64,000 bases of DNA from JAZKID01 sp963714065 (GTDB lineage: Bacteria; Pseudomonadota; Alphaproteobacteria; Rhizobiales; UBA4765), in contig OY970226.1 of the NCBI GenBank assembly GCA_963714065.1, positions 434,001-498,000 of the forward strand, given 5' to 3'. The translations under genes were made by a program, and so were the position numbers. Positions 18,026 to 33,964 of this stretch are shown here, piece after piece. The notes below the pieces were generated by a model, which saw nothing but the letters and a program-made list of their open reading frames with translations, ran no database searches and had not been told where the DNA came from. Each line of letters opens with the position of its first letter. Positions within the stretch are counted from its first letter, which is position 1.

Positions 18026-18514
18026 TTAAGGATTATCCATGACGTTTCCGACCCGCGGCTTCGGCGTACATTTTTCTTTTTCTTCACCGGCAATTTGAAG
18101 CCAACTATCTTCATGATCAAAAACCATGCATGGCCGCAGCAGGCCGGTCATCCGGCCCTCATGATCAAGCCTGCCGCCCGCTTTTTCCCAGGCAAACATA
18201 ATATAATCGCTGTAGCCGACTGAGAAACTTTTGCTCCAGCCGAAAAAAGTTCTATTCAGTTCGCTCTTTCGACTTCTTGGATCGGGAAGGTTGAAGCTGA
18301 GCAAATAAGCCAGCTCGTCAACGCCATCTTCACGCCAGCCAAGGCCATTACTGATAATACCGTCCTTGGAGTTTGTATCCGGAGCAAATGTATCGCAGCT
18401 GTACAAAATAAAGGTCATCCTGTCGATGAACTCGCGGATATCGATCACGCCATCCTTGTTCTTATCATAATAAGAAAATGCGCAAAGACTATCTATTGTA
18501 ATTTCATCACTTGT
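18026..18514 (-). CDS. EF-hand protein of unknown role, 5' end unclear
   Basis: The frame encodes a canonical EF-hand loop DKNKDGVIDIREF with ligands at positions 1, 3, 5, 7, 9 and 12, followed by about 130 residues rich in aromatic and acidic residues. The first standard start, GTG 18448, falls inside the loop and would destroy it. Upstream the frame is open for 22 codons to a TAA at 18515 but has no ATG, GTG or TTG. Either a rare start such as ATT 18502 is used or the 5' end has been lost. EF-hands bind calcium; the partner is unknown. Confidence 0.5.
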   Translation of the reverse strand, partial: TSDEITIDSLCAFSYYDKNKDGVIDIREFIDRMTFILYSCDTFAPDTNSKDGIISNGLGWREDGVDELAYLLSFNLPDPRSRKSELNRTFFGWSKSFSVGYSDYIMFAWEKAGGRLDHEGRMTGLLRPCMVFDHEDSWLQIAGEEKEKCTPKPRVGNVMDNP

Positions 18515-18573
18515 TTAAATATAAGCAGTTTACAAAAAAGTTGCTTTGCGGCGGCTTTTTATTCCTATTACAC

Positions 18574-18640
18574 GTCATGCTCGGACTTGTTCCGAGCATC
18601 TAAAATAAAATGAGATCCTCGGGACAAGCCCGAGGATGAC
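18574..18640. repeat. Inverted pair of REP palindromes
   Basis: Two facing units, GTCATGCTCGGACTTGTTCC... at 18574-18600 and its complement-type partner at 18614-18640, are separated by an AT-rich linker. The second unit is a clean reference copy for the interrupted one at 42742-42835. Confidence 0.85.
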
Positions 18641-18658
18641 GTTGTTTAGATCCCCTTC

Positions 18659-18714
18659 CTTCGGCGCCTTTCAGGCGCCTCGCCGGGGATAACAAAGTCA
18701 GTTAACTGACTTTG

Positions 18715-18715
<1 letters not shown>
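18659..18715 (-). terminator. Palindromes downstream of rpoC, probable operon terminator region
   Basis: A hairpin with arms GGCGCC (18663-18668 and 18674-18679) is followed toward rpoC by a perfect 24-base palindrome at 18692-18715, centred on GTTAAC, that abuts the rpoC stop codon. No long T-run follows, so this may be a repeat that also acts as a terminator or RNA stabiliser. Confidence 0.55.
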
Positions 18716-22917
<4,202 letters not shown>

Positions 22918-22974
22918 CAAGCTCTCCTGAGCAGTTTCATTTCGATTCCGAATTCAAAATTTTATGGATGCCGC

Positions 22975-27124
<4,150 letters not shown>

Positions 27125-27204
27125 TTGTGTCTCGCCTTTTCATTCCAACCAAAAAGTTCAGGACAGGGACGTTGCCGCCCCTGCCATTGTTGTAAAAATA
27201 AGCC

Positions 27205-27582
27205 TTACTTAACTTCGACTTTTGCGCCGACGGCTTCGAGCGCCTTCTTGATCTTGTCGGCTTCTTCTTTCGAAGCGCCTTCCTTGACCGTTTTCGGCGC
27301 GCCCTCGACGAGGTCTTTGGCTTCTTTCAGGCCGAGACCGGTCGCAGCACGGACTTCCTTGATCACCTCGATCTTCTTGTCGCCGGCACTGACGAGATTC
27401 ACGGTGAATTCCGTCTTCTCTTCTGCAACCGGGCCTGCAGCCGCACCGCCACCGACGGCGGCGACTGCAACAGGTGCTGCGGCAGAAACGCCCCACTTCT
27501 CTTCGAGAAGTTTGGCGAGTTCGGCAGCTTCGATCACCGTCAGCTTCGAGAGTTCTTCAACAAATTTATTCAGGTCAGTCAT
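27205..27582 (-). CDS. rplL: 50S ribosomal protein L7/L12
   Basis: This 125-residue stalk protein has an N-terminal dimerisation helix pair (LNKFVEELSKLTVIEAAELAKLL), an alanine-glycine hinge, and the C-terminal domain KTEFTVNLVSAGDKKIEVIK with KEAKDLVEGAPK. It recruits translation factors. It lies 45 bases after rplJ. A stem of GC pairs between rplL and rpoB (around 27163-27184) followed by a short U-run may attenuate transcription into rpoB. Confidence 0.97.
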   Translation of the reverse strand: MTDLNKFVEELSKLTVIEAAELAKLLEEKWGVSAAAPVAVAAVGGGAAAGPVAEEKTEFTVNLVSAGDKKIEVIKEVRAATGLGLKEAKDLVEGAPKTVKEGASKEEADKIKKALEAVGAKVEVK

Positions 27583-27626
27583 TGTTTGGTTCCTTTTTGT
27601 TCAAACCGTTGGTTGCAAGTTCAAGT

Positions 27627-28142
27627 TCAGGCCTTTGCCGCATACGCCGAAAACAGGCGCGCAAGCTGCGATGCGGGCGCCTGGACGACACCGGCAACTT
27701 TCGTCGCCGGAGCCTGCAGGAGGCCGATCAGTTTTGCGCGCAGTTCATCAAGCGACGGCAGCTGAGCCAGGGCTTTTATGCCGTCGGCATTCAGCAGGGT
27801 CGTGCCCAGCGCACCGCCGAGCAGGACGAAGTTGTCGTTGCCTTTCGCGAAATCGGCGGCGACTTTCGATGCCGCAACCGGATCCTTCGAATAGGCGATG
27901 ACGGTCGGGCCTTTCAGCAACGCGCTGAAATCGGCCAGACCCGCACCGGAAAGAGCGAGCTTCGTCAGACGGTTTTTCGCGACCTTTACCGAGGCGCCTT
28001 TTGCCTTCATCTGCTTGCGCAGCGACTGCATGTCGGCGACGGTGAGGCCGGCGTAATGCGCAACGACGACGGTTTCTGCTTCCTTGAAGGCCGCATTGAG
28101 ATCGCCGACGAGTGCGCGTTTTCCCGCTTTATCCATCTGCAC
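27627..28142 (-). CDS. rplJ: 50S ribosomal protein L10
   Basis: This 171-residue protein has the L10 N-terminal domain (KAGKRALVGDLNAAFKEAET, AHYAGLTVADMQSLRKQMK, KNRLTKLAL) and a C-terminal helix that holds L7/L12 dimers. In known systems L10 with L7/L12 represses its own mRNA through a leader fold, which fits the 269-base leader upstream here. Confidence 0.97.
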   Translation of the reverse strand: MQMDKAGKRALVGDLNAAFKEAETVVVAHYAGLTVADMQSLRKQMKAKGASVKVAKNRLTKLALSGAGLADFSALLKGPTVIAYSKDPVAASKVAADFAKGNDNFVLLGGALGTTLLNADGIKALAQLPSLDELRAKLIGLLQAPATKVAGVVQAPASQLARLFSAYAAKA

Positions 28143-28411
28143 TACCTTTTGTAATACGCTTTTTGCGCATTACGGGGTTGAATGACCGCCTGAAACCATT
28201 TTCAAGCGGCAGTTCAGCCCGGCCCTGTTTCTTTCGAAACAAAACGGTTTGAACGGCTTTAAATCCGTTCTCTCGTCTATGCAGGCCGTAAGCTTAAGAG
28301 GCATTATCTTGAAAGATTTTGCCTCACCTGCAGTCTCGGACGGGCTTGAAGGAGCGATTACGCACTCCTTCATCTCTCCGGAAATTTCTTTCCGAAGAAA
28401 ATTCTCAAAAC
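28143..28411 (-). ncRNA. L10 leader, mRNA autoregulatory region of rplJ-rplL
   Basis: This gene-free stretch between rplA and rplJ contains, in the mRNA sense, GACTGCAGGTGAGGC (28321-28335) and ACGGCCTGCATAGACG (28274-28289). The second matches the CCTGC.TAGACG block of known L10 leaders that bind L10-L7/L12. A further hairpin, GAAGGAG with CTCCTTC, lies upstream. Assignment is by position and these blocks. Confidence 0.65.
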
Positions 28412-29107
28412 TTAAGCCGTCAATGTCGACAGCTCGACGCGCACCCCCGGCCCCATTGTGGAGCTGATGGCGACGCGCTCGATAAACGTACCCTTGGCGC
28501 CGGAGGGCTTCGCTTTCGCGACGGCCTCGGCAAACGCCTTGATATTCTGCACCAGCGCCTCTTCCGCAAAGGATATCTTGCCGATACCGGCCTGGACGAT
28601 GCCGGCCTTCTCGACGCGAAATTCGACGGCGCCGCCCTTGGCGGCTTTAACGGCATTCGCGACATCCATGGTCACCGTGCCGACTTTCGGGTTGGGCATC
28701 AGGCCGCGCGGACCCAATACTTTCGCAACCTTGCCGATCAACGGCATCACGTCCGGCGTGGCGATGGCACGGTCGAAATTGATCGTGCCCTTGAGCACTT
28801 CTTCGACCAGCTCTTCGGCGCCCACAATATTGGCCCCTGCCTTCTTGGCTTCTTCTGCCTTCGGACCGCGCGCAAACACCGCAACGCGAATATTGCGTCC
28901 GGAACCGTTCGGCAGGTTGCACACACCGCGCACCTGCTGGTCTGCCTGCTGCGGATCGATGCCGAGATTCATGGCGATCTCGACCGTTTCGTCGAATTTC
29001 GCCGTGGCGTTTTTCTTGATCAGCTTCACAGCTTCGGAAAGCGCATAGGACTTTCCGATCTTTACGCCCTCGCGGGCTTTACGAATTCTTTTTCCAGCTT
29101 TTGCCAT
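28412..29107 (-). CDS. rplA: 50S ribosomal protein L1
   Basis: This 231-residue protein starts MAKAGKRIRKAREG at 29107. Family signatures are VEIAMNLGIDPQQADQQVRG, GRNIRVAVFARG, DVMPLIGKVAKVLGPRGLMP and NPKVGTVT. L1 forms the mobile stalk at the ribosomal E site and represses its own operon. The longer upstream frame is rejected as it overlaps rplK. The gap from the rplK stop is one base. Confidence 0.97.
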   Translation of the reverse strand: MAKAGKRIRKAREGVKIGKSYALSEAVKLIKKNATAKFDETVEIAMNLGIDPQQADQQVRGVCNLPNGSGRNIRVAVFARGPKAEEAKKAGANIVGAEELVEEVLKGTINFDRAIATPDVMPLIGKVAKVLGPRGLMPNPKVGTVTMDVANAVKAAKGGAVEFRVEKAGIVQAGIGKISFAEEALVQNIKAFAEAVAKAKPSGAKGTFIERVAISSTMGPGVRVELSTLTA

Positions 29108-29108
29108 C

Positions 29109-29546
29109 TTAAGCCACCACTTCCAGGCCCATGGAACGCGCCGAGCCTTCGATCTGCAGCATTGCCGATTCAACCGTATCGCAGTTGAGGTCGGCCAGTT
29201 TCTTCTCGGCGATAGCGCGCACATCTTTCCTGCTGATCTTGCCGACCTTGTCGCCGCGGCCCGGCGTTTTGGAGCCGGATTGCAGATTGGCGGCCTTTTT
29301 CAGGAAGTAAGACACCGGCGGCGTCTTCAGGACGAACGAAAAAGACTTGTCGACATAATAGGTGATGACAACCGGGATCGGCGCGCCCTTTTCAAAATTC
29401 GGGCCCGTCGTTTTTGCATTGAATTCCTTGCAGAATCCCATGATATTGATGCCGCGCTGGCCCAGTGCCGGGCCAATCGGCGGCTGCGGAGAAGCACCCC
29501 CCGCCGCGATTTCGAGCTTTACGAAGCCCGCAATTTTCTTCGCCAT
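29109..29546 (-). CDS. rplK: 50S ribosomal protein L11
   Basis: This 145-residue protein begins MAKKIAGFVKLEIAAGGASP, followed by PPIGPALGQRGINIMGFCKEFN, the thiostrepton-loop proline helix, and the C-terminal RNA-binding domain with KDVRAIAEKKLADLN. It binds the GTPase centre of 23S rRNA. It is transcribed with rplA. Confidence 0.97.
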   Translation of the reverse strand: MAKKIAGFVKLEIAAGGASPQPPIGPALGQRGINIMGFCKEFNAKTTGPNFEKGAPIPVVITYYVDKSFSFVLKTPPVSYFLKKAANLQSGSKTPGRGDKVGKISRKDVRAIAEKKLADLNCDTVESAMLQIEGSARSMGLEVVA

Positions 29547-29638
29547 GTCTCACTCCCTAATAAATAATGCGAAAGTCTCCTCTCGCAAGGTGTGCCGTGG
29601 TGCGGATTGGCGTATCCTCCCACAGTCTCTTACTTCTC

Positions 29639-29691
29639 GTCATGCCCGCGCAGGCGGGCATCTAGATCCTCGGAACAAGTCCGAGGATGAC
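29639..29691. repeat. Inverted REP pair between nusG and rplK
   Basis: Two palindromes, 29639-29662 (ATGCCCGC...GCGGGCAT) and 29665-29691 (CCTCGGA...TCCGAGG), face each other with a two-base gap. They split an operon junction that is normally short and would form strong hairpins in the nusG-rplK mRNA. Confidence 0.85.
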
Positions 29692-29734
29692 GACATTACA
29701 ATTGCCGCGAATTCTTACGAACACGCGGTATCAG

Positions 29735-30265
29735 TTACAGCTTCTGCACCTGACCGAATTCCAATTCCACGGGCGTTGCGCGACCAAAGATCGACACCGC
29801 CACTTTGAGGCGCGAGCGCTCCATATCCACTTCCTCCACCTGGCCGTTGAAGGAAGCGAACGGACCGTCCGCCACACGTACCTGCTCGCCGATCACATAG
29901 ATGACCGTATGTTTCGGCTTGTCGACGCCGTCCTGCACCTGCTGGACGATGCGCATCGCCTCGTCCTCGGAGATCGGCATCGGCTTGTTGTCGGAGCCCA
30001 GAAAACCCGTCACTTTCGGCGTATTCTTGATCAGGTGGAAGACCTGATCCGTCATCTCGGCCTTTACCAGCACATAGCCGGGAAAGAATTTCCGCTCGTG
30101 ATCGACGCGCCGCCCGCGGCGTACTTCCACCACCTTTTCGGTCGGCACCAGGATCTGCTCGATCTTGTCGTCGAGCTTCTGCTGCTTTGCCTTTTCGATA
30201 ATGGCCTCGGACACCTTGTGCTCGAAGTTCGAATAGGCGTGAACGATGTACCAGCGAGCCGTCAT
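29735..30265 (-). CDS. nusG: Transcription termination/antitermination factor NusG
   Basis: This 176-residue protein has the NGN domain (ARWYIVHAYSNFEHKVSEAI, FFPGYVLVKAEM) and the C-terminal KOW domain (GEQVRVADGPFASFNGQVEE). It travels with RNA polymerase and couples it to Rho or the ribosome. It lies 10 bases after secE, in the normal order. Confidence 0.97.
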   Translation of the reverse strand: MTARWYIVHAYSNFEHKVSEAIIEKAKQQKLDDKIEQILVPTEKVVEVRRGRRVDHERKFFPGYVLVKAEMTDQVFHLIKNTPKVTGFLGSDNKPMPISEDEAMRIVQQVQDGVDKPKHTVIYVIGEQVRVADGPFASFNGQVEEVDMERSRLKVAVSIFGRATPVELEFGQVQKL

Positions 30266-30275
30266 GTCACTTCAC

Positions 30276-30467
30276 TCAATGCCTGTAACCCAACAAATGC
30301 GAGATCGCCCAGGCGATGACCTGGTCGGCAGCGAAAAAGAACAAGGACGTGATCACGACGAAAGCAAATACCATGCCAGTAGTGATCAAGGTTTCCCGGC
30401 GCGAAGGCCAGGTAACTTTGCCTGCCTCCTGCCGCACCTGCTGCAGGAATTGCACTGGATTTGCCAT
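30276..30467 (-). CDS. secE: Preprotein translocase subunit SecE
   Basis: This 63-residue single-span form has a cytoplasmic amphipathic helix with VRQEAGKVTWPSRRET and one membrane segment (GMVFAFVVITSLFFFAAD). It stabilises SecY. In most Alphaproteobacteria tRNA-Trp is just upstream; here two orphans, a GFA gene and a Cys-rich protein gene separate them. Confidence 0.95.
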   Translation of the reverse strand: MANPVQFLQQVRQEAGKVTWPSRRETLITTGMVFAFVVITSLFFFAADQVIAWAISHLLGYRH

Positions 30468-30556
30468 AGTCTATCGTATCCGGGAACGTGCTTTGCCGCC
30501 GAAAAAGGGTGTTTAGAGGGTTTTTATCGCCCTGGCAAGGGTATATTTTTAAATAA

Positions 30557-31387
30557 TTACCAAGTCTTGGCCTTCTCGAGCCAGAGTTTGACCTTTGGGA
30601 GGTTCTTATCATTTATTGCCAAGCTGGCTCCATCAAATTTTCTAAGATCTATCTCGATAGGAGTTATTAGCCCTGCCAAACGACCCATGATACGATCATA
30701 TGCCTTTTGTGCCTCTTGCGGCGTCCCATTACTATTCTCAAAAGTTGCAACTTCTTCATTTATTAAATCATATGCTTGCTTGAGAAAAATCCTTTCTCCA
30801 TCAGCAGAAGCCACCCCCAAGGCTCCTTTAATTCTATCGCGAAGATTTTTCAGTCCACCTCCCAAGACATTCTTCGGATTCGGAATCTCTTGACCCAAAA
30901 TGGTTAGGGCCCTTCTTGCAGCATCGATTTTGCCTTTTAGAGGCTCGAAATAAGTTGTGTCTACATACCGTTTGGCAGCTTTAAAGAGCTCCTTTCTCAT
31001 GTGAACCAGCTCGTCATATGGAACGTCTTGGATAAACAGATCTTTTGAATCCAGATCTTTTATATCATTCCAGTAGTCTGCACTTACATACGGCTGGAGA
31101 TCTTCTTTGGTGATCGTATTACCGTCACGCCCGGTAAGGGCAATAATTGCTTGACGAAAGTGATCCGCGATCCAAAATTTGCGATCAAGATTCAGCTTCC
31201 ATACAAATATTTTAAGATTATTGCTATTGCGCTCAACGTTTCGCCTGTCCGCTTCCGTAAAGAAGATATGCCCAAGTGTGATTCCCAGTTCGGGATCGGG
31301 TCGCGCCTTCAATTTTCTTTGAAAAACACTGGCCGAGCCGGCAATATTTCTATTCGCCGATGGCATTATATTTCCAACTTCAACCAT
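30557..31387 (-). CDS. Orphan protein, helical, unknown function
   Basis: This 276-residue protein begins MVEVGNIMPSANRN. GGAG lies seven bases before the ATG. A second ATG at 31366 is also possible. It is rich in charged helices, with no signal peptide or membrane segment. It shares the MVE start with the orphans at 46095 and 61160. Its C-terminal region (RLAGLITPIEIDLRKF) loosely recalls the pseudogene at 13188. It is divergent from the 31559 orphan across an AT-rich 171-base region and interrupts the tRNA-Trp to secE junction. Confidence 0.6.
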   Translation of the reverse strand: MVEVGNIMPSANRNIAGSASVFQRKLKARPDPELGITLGHIFFTEADRRNVERNSNNLKIFVWKLNLDRKFWIADHFRQAIIALTGRDGNTITKEDLQPYVSADYWNDIKDLDSKDLFIQDVPYDELVHMRKELFKAAKRYVDTTYFEPLKGKIDAARRALTILGQEIPNPKNVLGGGLKNLRDRIKGALGVASADGERIFLKQAYDLINEEVATFENSNGTPQEAQKAYDRIMGRLAGLITPIEIDLRKFDGASLAINDKNLPKVKLWLEKAKTW

Positions 31388-31558
31388 TTTATTACTCCAT
31401 TAAATCTACGATTGAATAAAATTTTACTCAAAAATCCATCTGCTCAAGATAACATTACAACTTATAGAGATCAATAAAATCAGGTGTTACATCTTGAATA
31501 TTGGCCTATTTCTGAATATAGGTTTTCGTAATTTTATTTAGAAATACAAGGAGTATTG

Positions 31559-32257
31559 ATGAGTGTCGCCGTTATTCTGAATTTGAACCATATAAATTCG
31601 AGCAAGCCGAGTACCGGCTTCGGCAGTTTTTTGCCTCAAGACACAGGCAAACCGGACCCGATCAGCAGCGCCCTGATCGAGGCAGTGTACGCAAGCTCGC
31701 TGCTGGAGAATAACAAAACTTCAATCGAAAATTCCATTACGGCTCTCAGACAGAAGTTGGAGCCGTCTATTTTTACTCCGCTCGGAGAACTGCGCGATGA
31801 TATTATCGAGGGTCTCACCAGTATTCTCGATGTGGATTACCCCAAATATTCAAATCCCGCCCGCACAGCTAGCCGAAGTAAGCAGCACGCCATCGCTGCG
31901 GAGTTGCAAAGTGTTGAGACAAATCTTCTCAATGCTGCCAGCAACCTTAATCAACTGCGCACAATATTGAGCGCCTTGCAGCCACAACATAACCAATACG
32001 CGGCAGGAAATATTGCAGAATTCAAACATAATGCCGGCGAAAGCGATAAAAATGCGCCTGCTCCTTCGCTGGAAGAGGCAAAAAAATTGACTGTTATTAT
32101 TTCAGCGAATGTTTTCAGGGCAAATCATACGCTGGCCAATGCCGCCCAGCTTTTAGGCCTGGATAAAACAAAAGACACAGACACAAAGAAGCTGGCGGGC
32201 TATATAAGCAGCCTTTCCGCTTATGCAGATAACTGCAAAAAATTTCTCGGCACCTGA
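31559..32257 (+). CDS. Orphan protein, helical, unknown function
   Basis: This 232-residue protein begins MSVAVILNLNHINSSKPS. The ATG at 31559 has AAGGAG upstream. It is alanine-, asparagine- and leucine-rich with long helices (SVETNLLNAASNLNQLRTIL) typical of coiled or bundle proteins. It has no signal peptide, no membrane segment and no recognised domain. It is divergent from the 30557 orphan. Confidence 0.6.
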   Translation: MSVAVILNLNHINSSKPSTGFGSFLPQDTGKPDPISSALIEAVYASSLLENNKTSIENSITALRQKLEPSIFTPLGELRDDIIEGLTSILDVDYPKYSNPARTASRSKQHAIAAELQSVETNLLNAASNLNQLRTILSALQPQHNQYAAGNIAEFKHNAGESDKNAPAPSLEEAKKLTVIISANVFRANHTLANAAQLLGLDKTKDTDTKKLAGYISSLSAYADNCKKFLGT

Positions 32258-32284
32258 TTTTTCAAATATGGCTGCCAGCGGCAA

Positions 32285-32701
32285 TTAAAACCGCTCCTGC
32301 GTTTCCTTTTCCGGCAGGCCTTTTCCGCAATCGGCCCATGGCAGGCGGCCTTCCACGCCGTAATGATATTGCGGCACGGCGTGTTCGGGATGGTCAAGAC
32401 TGCCGACTGCCAGCGCGATCTCGTGCGCGCAGCGATGCGGCGGGAAATATTGCAGGAAGAGCGGCGTGCCGCAATTTTCGCAGAAGCCGCGCTCGGCAAT
32501 CGGCGAAGACCGATAGCGCTTCGGCGCGCCCCTGATCCAGGCCACTGCCCCACGCGAAAACCAGATCAATGTCGCAAACGGGCTGCCCGTTGCCTTCCTG
32601 CACATCGCGCAGTGGCAATAATGCACCGAGCGATAAGGCAGCCTTGCTTCATAGCGCACTTCGCCGCAGAGACAGCCGCCGGTGAACTTATCTACTGTAA
32701 T
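32285..32701 (-). CDS. GFA/CENP-V-type zinc domain protein, apparent ATT start
   Basis: The protein reads TVDKFTGGCLCGEVRYEA, YCHCAMCRKATGSPFATL and FCENCGTPLFLQY, the zinc-binding cysteines of the glutathione-dependent formaldehyde-activating (GFA) fold. The frame upstream contains no ATG, GTG or TTG before the CLCG motif; the first 12 codons are preceded by a GAGG ribosome site eight bases before ATT 32699-32701, giving I/M-TVDKFTGG. Later starts would remove zinc ligands. Substrate is unknown in most GFA-fold proteins. Length 138 residues fits the family. Confidence 0.8.
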   Translation of the reverse strand: MTVDKFTGGCLCGEVRYEARLPYRSVHYCHCAMCRKATGSPFATLIWFSRGAVAWIRGAPKRYRSSPIAERGFCENCGTPLFLQYFPPHRCAHEIALAVGSLDHPEHAVPQYHYGVEGRLPWADCGKGLPEKETQERF

Positions 32702-32711
32702 GGTGCAAGCC

Positions 32712-33011
32712 TCAAGGACAGGTCGTTACGTTCTTGCATTCCCGACAGGTCGAGGGCCCACAGCATTTCCAGCCGGTGCCGCAAGCGGAATCCTCGCTGC
32801 ACTGGCCGCAGAACCGCATTTCTTTCGGCAGAACAGAGCAGAGCAGCGTTCTGGAACTTCGCATATATTTGGCGCTGGCCTCTGTAAATTTGGCGCTTGC
32901 GGGCGCCAGATATGATGCAAGCGGCGACGATGTTTCAGTCGCCATGGCGGCGGAGCCTGCGAAACAAGCCAGACCGGTAAAAACAATAATGATGAAATGC
33001 AAACTGCGCAT
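32712..33011 (-). CDS. Small secreted cysteine-rich protein with a WAP-like pattern
   Basis: This 99-residue protein has a signal peptide (MRSLHFIIIVFTGLACFAGS), a helical middle and a cysteine-rich C-terminus. The order CSEDSACGTGWKCCGPSTC fits the four-disulfide-core signature C-x2-D-x2-C-x4-K-C-C of eukaryotic whey acidic protein domains. GGAGA lies upstream of the ATG. It overlaps no gene and its stop is 10 bases before the GFA start, so the two may be cotranscribed. Function is unknown; WAP domains are often protease inhibitors or antimicrobial. Confidence 0.65.
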   Translation of the reverse strand: MRSLHFIIIVFTGLACFAGSAAMATETSSPLASYLAPASAKFTEASAKYMRSSRTLLCSVLPKEMRFCGQCSEDSACGTGWKCCGPSTCRECKNVTTCP

Positions 33012-33172
33012 GCACGTCTCCTTTTAAGTTGATGATGGCGAGACAACGCAGAAACATGGGCACAGCACGGGGATAGCAAATTTAAGGCCTGGCGGCAAAT
33101 AATAGTGCTGCTTGAGTTTAGATCGGATTCCGAAAAGTCCGTCTTCGCTCCTTCGGAGCTTCGCCGGACACT

Positions 33173-33230
33173 GCTTCGCCCAAGGTGCGCCTTCACGTGG
33201 CTGCGCCACGCGAAGCCCGCAGGGCGAAGC
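33173..33230. repeat. Nested palindrome abutting the 3' end of tRNA-Trp
   Basis: The outer arms GCTTCGCCC (33173-33181) and GGGCGAAGC (33222-33230) enclose an inner hairpin CGTGGC-TGC-GCCACG (33196-33210). It begins one base after the encoded CCA of tRNA-Trp, a placement repeated at tRNA-Pro. Confidence 0.75.
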
Positions 33231-33231
33231 G

Positions 33232-33308
33232 TGGCAGGAGTGGAGGGAGTCGAACCCCCAACCCCCGGTTTTGGAGACCGGTGCTCTAGCCGATTGAGCT
33301 ACACTCCT
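33232..33308 (-). tRNA. tRNA-Trp (CCA)
   Basis: Cloverleaf with acceptor AGGAGTG/CACTCCT, D arm GTAGCTCAATCGGC, anticodon loop CTCCAAA and T loop GGGTTCGACTCCC; the 3' CCA is encoded. Its position near secE-nusG is ancestral for the class. Confidence 0.97.
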
Positions 33309-33400
33309 ATGCGCAAACAGCTCATTACATATGGCCTGCACGCTGGCAAGTTCATCATAAATGTGCGATTTTTGGGGGTAAATCCAATATAGCTGGTGAA

Positions 33401-33423
33401 AAACCCCCGTAAAATGGGGGTTT
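33401..33423 (-). terminator. Hairpin upstream of tRNA-Trp, possible terminator
   Basis: On the minus strand AAACCCCC and GGGGGTTT enclose seven bases and are followed by TT, giving a run of five T. No minus-strand gene in the window ends just before it, so its use is unclear; it may isolate the tRNA gene from upstream readthrough. Confidence 0.4.
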
Positions 33424-33502
33424 CCCCCATTTCGTTTCTTGCGCAACCAGGAAATCTTGTGTGTTTATTTGGAGCGACCATTTTCACAAGGAGTGACATT
33501 CA

Positions 33503-33799
33503 ATGGCCACCACACCGAAACAGAATACCGTCAGCTTGAAGCATCTTGCTGCCGCAATCGCGAACGATCATGAAATTTCAAAGAAGCAGTCGGAGGCAAT
33601 CCTTAACGATGTCGTCGGCCTCGTGACGAAACATCTGAAGAAGGGAGACCGCATCCGTCTCGTCGGTCTCGGCATCCTCACGGTCCGCAAGCGCGCAGCG
33701 CGTATGGGCCGCAACCCTGCCACCGGCGAAGTCATCAAGATCAAAGCAAGCAAGAAAGTCGCCTTCCGCGCGGCGAAAGAGCTGAAGGAAGCCGTCTGA
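33503..33799 (+). CDS. HU-family DNA-binding protein
   Basis: This 98-residue protein carries the HU fold: SLKHLAAAIANDHEISKKQS, then GDRIRLVGLGILTVRKRAAR and the DNA-clamping arm MGRNPATGEVIKIKASK, ending KVAFRAAKELKEAV. It bends and compacts DNA. It is a single gene with its own terminator. The ribosome site AAGGAG lies 10 bases upstream. Confidence 0.95.
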   Translation: MATTPKQNTVSLKHLAAAIANDHEISKKQSEAILNDVVGLVTKHLKKGDRIRLVGLGILTVRKRAARMGRNPATGEVIKIKASKKVAFRAAKELKEAV

Positions 33800-33827
33800 A
33801 CTTTCGGACACTTTCCTGATATACCTG

Positions 33828-33853
33828 CACCCGGCCTTGTGCCGGGTGTTTTT
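33828..33853 (+). terminator. Rho-independent terminator of the HU gene
   Basis: Hairpin CACCCGGC-CTTGT-GCCGGGTG followed by TTTTT. Confidence 0.92.
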
Positions 33854-33964
33854 ATTTGGCGCATACGTTACAAGCAGAAATAATACGTCCGAGCAATTTT
33901 GGTTGGCGGGCGGTAAATTGCGAAGACGTCAATCAATCAAGAATCGTGTTTACGGAAGACTGAC

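Noticed and set aside
28989..29224. Long N-terminal extension of L1
   Set aside because: It runs into rplK and the family starts at MAKAGKR.
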